Shown here: piece after piece, positions 59,329 through 64,000 of the stretch
How positions within the stretch are numbered: the first letter of the stretch is position 1
Layout: each line of letters opens with the position of its first letter
Source of the DNA: Cantharellus purpuraceus
Taxonomy: Eukaryota > Basidiomycota > Agaricomycetes > Cantharellales > Hydnaceae
Assembly: GCA_025174535.1 (NCBI GenBank)
Contig: JALBUN010000016.1
Location: 1 to 64,000 of the forward strand
Direction of reading: 5' to 3'
DNA length: 64,000 bases
The notes under the pieces: model-generated
What the model was told of the DNA's origin: nothing
What the model saw: the letters and a program-made list of their open reading frames with translations, nothing else
The model's database searches: none
Position numbers and translations under genes: made by a program

Positions 59329-60370
59329 ATGTCTCAAGATCCAACTTTGAAGCGGGAAGTCCAGTTATGCATCGTTTCAAATGTGCAACATGGGAACAGA
59401 GGCTCTTTCCTCTTTTTCCGTGACGCCAGTCGCAGCACCCCTATCACTTCCCAAGAGTGCCTGAGAGGTATACTATGGAGTCATAGAGATTCCGTTGTAA
59501 GAAACCCGAACGTTCTTCTTGTGATGTAAGCTGAGGTAGATCACACAAGGTTTTCGAAACATCGACTTCATGAAAGCTAAAATGCTCGGGGAAGCCTCTC
59601 ACTTTGGCTTGACTACTGTCGAGACGGTGGGACGTGATGTTTTCGCGCTGGCAGATGCGGTAAGCTCTTACTATGAATTATATGTGGCTGATGTTCATGG
59701 TGGCGTATTTCAATTCGTTCAGCGTCAAATTGATATGTTTCGCCTCTCTCGTGCACAACAATCACATGTGTCATCGACCGTGTTCACCAAACCGTGCTCC
59801 GTTTCAAGTGCGATTTCCTCATCCCTGATCTCAAGTTCCAGAGTCAAGCCTGACTCAATTGAATTGGAACGTCACTGCTTGACATATACACCTGTAACGC
59901 CACTCACCTCAAAAGTCAAGCATGGGGACAAGGAGCGCGAAAGAAAGGCAGAAATTCAAAACGGCTTGGTCATAATTCTCGAAAAAACGTCCTACCAAGG
60001 AAGAGGGGACTGCACGTCGACCGACATCATTGCTTGGATTTGGTAGTATCCTGATGACAGATGTGTTGAGATTTGTGCAGGTGATGGCACCCTGGGACGA
60101 TCATCATTTTCGAATCTTCTGATGGGAGGATGGCATAATCACGACGAACAAAGGACAGGTGTAAACGGCATCATCACGAGCCTTCACTCTGTCACGAATA
60201 AGCATAATGGTGAGAAATTAGTCATAGGAGGGGTGGATGACGGGGGAATCGCTGCGTGGGATCTCAGGTTGGTTCATGGAACTGTTGTTTTAGCAAGTGG
60301 CCTGATTAATCTTGCAGCACCTTGAAATTGCATGCCCGTGGACGATATTCACGGAGCCTTTATTAAAGGT
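59329..60370 (+). pseudogene. WD-repeat-like gene, 5' part of a duplicated copy (copy 2), truncated
   Basis: The likely start MSQDPTLKREVQLCIVSNVQ is at 59,329, but stop codons and frame changes follow. Later exons give ELYVADVHGGVFQFVQRQI (about 59,680) and SNLLMGGWHNHDEQRTG, KLVIGGVDDGGIAAWDLR (60,110-60,270), a propeller blade. After the donor at 60,270 and an acceptor at about 60,320 the exon WTIFTEPLLKVI begins, parallel to copy 1, but after VI it runs into unrelated repeat sequence at about 60,375. The gene is broken there by the inverted-repeat DNA. Confidence 0.55.
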
Positions 60371-61158
60371 CATCCTGTGCCGTCGAGCACACGTAGGCCA
60401 CTTTGTCCCCAAGTTCCTCTCTACTGCTAATTTTCTCCTCTCACATCAAAGCATCTGTCAACTAGTCCTTGGACCAACTATTGCAACTATACACACGAAC
60501 CACAACCGAAACGAGGCCGCGCTACCCATTTTCCTGTCCACATTCTCACCACCTTTGCCATTTTTCTTTTTGTCTGCATACCTTTTAAAAGGGGGTGGAA
60601 TTTTCTCTAGTCTGTACCCGACTCCTGCGGTGGACAGCATCCAAACATCTGAAGCATCGTATTATAGAGGCTGGATGGAGTATTATGGAAGATGCTATAA
60701 TATTTGACCATGTTGAAAGATTTGTCAAGGATTAGAAGAGCCAAATAACAACATATCCCACACGATCTCGAAATGTTTGAACGATATCCAATTGTCATCG
60801 TGAGTCCTGGTGATTTAAGCCGGTTCAAGACCACAACGTCTGAATTCCTTGGACAAGTTCGACCGCTGGAGGATGTCAGGTCTTGAGTCACAATGATGTA
60901 GAGTGAGCACACTACTCACTCATTCTGACACCCGTTCCAGCGAGCTGCACCATTCGCCCCATGCCCGACGTGGGCGGGTGTTGAAGGGGGTCACCAGAGT
61001 CCTCCCCCCCTTGTTGAGGGGGTGTGGCCCTTTGGGTACAAATGTTCCAGAAAAAGATGACTACAGGACTCGCGACTGCAACGACTGTTGAAGGCTGTTA
61101 GAACGGCATAATCCCATCGTGGAAGAGAGAGCAGCTCACCGCGCTACCATACCCACCG
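60194..61158 (+). repeat. Left arm of a large inverted repeat
   Basis: The sequence from 60,194 to about 61,158 reappears inverted at about 63,034-64,000 with only scattered differences. Examples are GATGATGTAGAG against the inverse of ATTGGTGTAGAG-type text, and one 1-bp indel. The outer part carries WD-repeat-like coding sequence. The inner part has the GC-rich stretch with GCCCGACGTGGGCGGG and a C run. The spacer is about 1.9 kb. Confidence 0.93.
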
Positions 61159-61163
61159 TTACC

Positions 61164-61342
61164 ATAGCCCACAATAGCTGAGACATAGACACTAAGGAAG
61201 AAAGGCTGTCGATCAGGCCCACAGTGAAAGGCTGTCGATCAGGCCCACAGTGTGATGCCTTTCCTCAGGGACAACCTAGGTTCTATACTACCGCAGCTGT
61301 GGAAGAGATAGACAGGTTCATGTCTCAGCTATTGTGGGCTAT
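61164..61342. repeat. Short perfect inverted repeat enclosing a tandem duplication
   Basis: ATAGCCCACAATAGCTGAGA plus CAT (61,164-61,186) is repeated exactly in inverse at 61,320-61,342, 23 bp per arm. Inside, a 26-bp unit beginning GAAAGGCTGTCGATC occurs twice head to tail (61,200-61,225 and 61,226-61,251). It could be a small non-autonomous transposon or a hairpin former. Confidence 0.85.
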
Positions 61343-62004
61343 TGTCTGCAGCAAGAGTATGTGGAATAATTCACATAGCGCTGCTCTTAACTGAGGAGAC
61401 GCCCATCGGAGTTCACATTACAAAGGACTCCGGTTCAAATTTGGACTAAAGTTTGATGGCGGGGTTATCCCCTTCTAAGCCAATAGAAATGGTTCGTTTT
61501 ATCTTATTGTCTGCTCTAGAGTAAACCCATGAACTCCCTTGGAAAGTATCTGCCTTTCCAGTGGACGGCACACATCTGGAATGGTGGATTTGATGGATTG
61601 CGGCCGACGAAAAAAAAAAAAAAAAAAAAAAAAACAAAGCTCAACAGTGTGATATGAAGGTTCAAGGTAGTAAGTTGTCGGAAGTGAGTTGTCGTTGGCG
61701 GACGTGCCATACACTCTGTTTCCACTCAAGGCGGTGCACATCACGGGGCGATCTGAGGATCACTAACACATTCTGTATTGGCAAGCAACATTGCCGGCGG
61801 TCGTGGTCGTGGTCGTAGACTACAGGAGTTCTGTGCGATAAACAGGGCATCACCAATTGAGCCCTGTATTAACCGCGACGTCAGCATGCAGCGTTTTATC
61901 TTCCAGACATCAGAGAGTTGGCTGTCTGTGAATCATGCGCGTGCATCAAGGCTTTCGAATGGTCTTTAACATATAGACTCTCATCCAACGACCGGTAGGG
62001 AGCC
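61343..62004. other. Spacer DNA
   Basis: It contains an A run of about 24 bp (61,611-61,634). No gene is recognised. Confidence 0.45.
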
Positions 62005-62470
62005 CCTGGACGCGAAATTCAGACGTTGTGGCATTGAACTGGCTTAAATCACAGGGACTCACGTTCGGGATGACAGAGTTGGATATCGTTCTAACATTTT
62101 GAGATCGTGTGAAATATGTTGTTATTTGGCCCTTCTAATCCTCGACGAAGCCTTCAACATGGTCAAATATTGCAGTATCGTCCATAACACATAGATCTCT
62201 AATCGATCCAGCCTCGCTTTAGATGTTGGGATGCTGTCCACCGCAGGAGTCGGGTACAGACTAGGGAAGATTCCACCCCCTATTGAAAGGTATGCAGACT
62301 GTGGACAGGAAAATGGGTAGCGCGGCCTTGTTTTGCTTGTGGTTCGTATGTAAAGTTGCAACAGTTGGTCCAAGGACTAGTTGGCAGATGCTTTGAAGTG
62401 AGAGGAGATAATTAGCAGTAGAGAGGAACTTGGGGACAAAGTGGCCTACGTGTGCTCGACGGCCGGTCAT
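62005..62470 (-). repeat. Third, diverged copy of the inverted-repeat core
   Basis: AATTCAGACGTTGTGG and the following 450 bp match 63,345-63,820 in the same orientation and 60,380-60,860 inverted. There are more differences than between the two arms. It is thus an older copy lying in the spacer. Confidence 0.85.
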
Positions 62471-62915
62471 TCCGCGGTGGAACTCGGATGCAGTAAGGCG
62501 TGTCCACAACGCATGGTCATAAATCTGAGACAAAGAATCCCCTGAAAAAATTTCCAGGTCAGTGCGCCCAAGGCTCGGTTAAGAGTTCTAAATCAGAGAT
62601 CGCTGAGATTCGGAAGAATACCGACCCCAGCCCGTTCCATAGCACCAGGTAAAACCAGCACCAACATACAACGTCTAGTCTTGACTATCGAGTGAAGGAT
62701 GAGAGGTTGATGCTGGTCATCGCGAGGGGGAGAGCGAACAAGGGATGTTGATTGAAGCTATAGGTTGGAACTCCGATGGCGTCTAGCTCTGACCTGTGCT
62801 AACACCCTCTGACGTAGGCTCGGTTAAGGGTATTTTTTTCCTAACGAATATCATTTTTTCCACTAGGATGTTTCATGCCACATCCACTTTGGCCACATTT
62901 GGGCCACCTGAGTGG

Positions 62916-62922
62916 TATAAAG
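62916..62922 (+). promoter_or_regulatory. TATA box of the 62,972 gene start
   Basis: GGTATAAAGAG lies 50 bp before the ATG at 62,972. It is followed by a pyrimidine-rich leader (CTCTTCTCCTCTATCATC), a common fungal promoter arrangement. Confidence 0.55.
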
Positions 62923-62971
62923 AGAGGGAAGTTCTTCAACTCTTCTCCTCTATCATCTCCTCCACATTGCA

Positions 62972-63053
62972 ATGGCACCGTTGAACGATAGTGTTGCATA
63001 CCCCCCAACGACGCCTATCCACTGGTATCACGTAGTGGGTATGGTACTCAGCG
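62972..63053 (+). pseudogene. First exon of a gene cut by the inverted repeat
   Basis: MAPLNDSVAYPPTTPIHWYH continues to VVGMVLSG and a GTGAGC donor at 63,054. The reading frame, TATA box and pyrimidine-rich leader look real. The intron and everything downstream are inverted-repeat sequence, so later exons are missing here. I do not recognise the protein; with so little sequence no family can be named. Confidence 0.4.
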
Positions 63054-64000
63054 GTGAGCTGCTCTCTCTTCCACGATGGGATTATGCCGTTCTAACAGCC
63101 TTCAACAGTCGTTGCAGTCGCGAGTCCTGTAGTCATCTTTTTCTGGAACATTTGTACCCAAAGGGCCACACCCCCTCAACAAGGGGGGGAGGACTCTGGT
63201 GACCCCCTTCAACACCCGCCCACGTCGGGCATGGGGCGAATGGTGCAGCTCGCTGGAACGGGTGTCAGAATGAGTGAGTAGTGTGCTCACTCTACACCAT
63301 TGTGACTCAAGACCTGACATCTTCCAGCGGTCGAACTTGTCCAAGGAATTCAGACGTTGTGGTCTTGAACCCGCTTAAATCACCAGGACTCACAATGACA
63401 ATTGGATATCGTTCAAACATTTCGAGATCGTGTGGGATACGTTGTTATTTGGCTCTTCTAATCCTTGACAAATCTTTCAACATGGTCAAATATTATAGCA
63501 TCTTCCATAATACTCCATCCAGCCTCTATAATACGATGCTTCAGATGTTTGGATGCTGTCCACCGCAGGAGTCGGGTACAGACTAGAGAAAATTCCACCC
63601 CCTTTTAAAAGGTATGCAGACAAAAAGAAAAATGGCAAAGATGGTGAGAATGTGGACAGGAAAATGGGTAGCGCGGCCTCGTTTCGGTTGTGGTTCGTGT
63701 GTATAGTTGCAATAGTTGGTCCAAGGACTAGTTGACAGATGCTTTGATGTGAGAGGAGAAAATTAGCAGTAGAGAGGAACTTGGGGACGAAGTGGCCTAC
63801 GTGTGCTCGACGGCACGGGATGACCTTTAATAAAGGCTCCGTGAATATCGTCCACGGGCATGCAATTTCAAGGTGCTGCAAGATTAATCAGGCCACTTGC
63901 TAAAACAACAGTTCCATGAACCAACCTGAGATCCCACGCAGCGATTCCCCCCGTCATCCACCCCTCCTATGACTAATTTCTTACCATTATGCTTATTCGT
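63034..64000 (-). repeat. Right arm of the large inverted repeat, running off the window
   Basis: This is the inverse of 60,194-61,158. The match is still perfect or nearly so at the last base of the window (GCTTATTCGT, the inverse of ACGAATAAGC at 60,194), so the arm is longer than shown. Confidence 0.93.

Noticed and set aside
1..64000. tRNA and rRNA genes
   Set aside because: None could be recognised by eye; a tRNAscan-SE and Infernal run would be needed to exclude small ones.

Overview
This window is nuclear DNA from a filamentous basidiomycete, most likely an Agaricomycete. The genes carry many GT-AG introns of about 50-65 bp, and the encoded proteins are fungal (TOR kinase, a Nup98-type nucleoporin, a Drs2-type flippase). 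One seven-helix membrane protein belongs to a family I associate with mushroom-type fungi, and a tnp2/Plavaka-type DNA transposon of the kind known from such genomes is present. The genus cannot be fixed from sequence alone.

Layout. (1) 1-28,018 is a compact, CpG-rich housekeeping region: a small secreted-protein candidate (1,213-1,528, +), an S9 serine peptidase (2,332-4,655, -), a seven-helix membrane protein (6,419-7,762, +), the complete TOR kinase (8,714-17,396, -), a short-chain dehydrogenase (18,027-18,993, -), a divergently transcribed GLFG nucleoporin (19,237-22,642, +) and a Drs2-type P4-ATPase (22,866-28,018, -). (2) 28,019-30,300 is sparse, with one doubtful membrane-protein gene. 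(3) 30,300-55,510 is a nested transposon island, AT-rich and strongly CpG-depleted: a dimeric minisatellite, three Ty1/copia bodies, a gag-deleted Ty3/gypsy chromovirus, several solo LTRs with target duplications, a full-length 7.3 kb Plavaka/tnp2-like transposon with two MITEs inserted in its transposase gene, and further MITE copies. (4) 55,510-64,000 returns to CpG-containing DNA with broken, duplicated pieces of a WD-repeat-like gene and a large inverted repeat whose right arm runs off the window.

Functional picture. The housekeeping genes are not an operon. TOR (growth control), Nup98 (pore permeability and mRNA export) and Drs2 (trans-Golgi lipid asymmetry) are unrelated core functions that happen to be neighbours. 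The main biology of the island is transposon nesting plus loss of CpG. Empty-site reconstruction from target duplications gives an insertion order, and paired copies of one LTR differ mostly by CG to TG/CA changes, which is consistent with cytosine-methylation decay.

The least explained items are a small ORF found in two LTR-element contexts (36,164-36,493 and 49,079-49,516), the CpG-retaining 1.4 kb insertion at 35,958-37,384, the MITE family with 3-bp TAT target duplications, and the inverted repeat at 60.2-64 kb that includes coding sequence. All splice models were made by eye and none was checked by alignment or transcripts.
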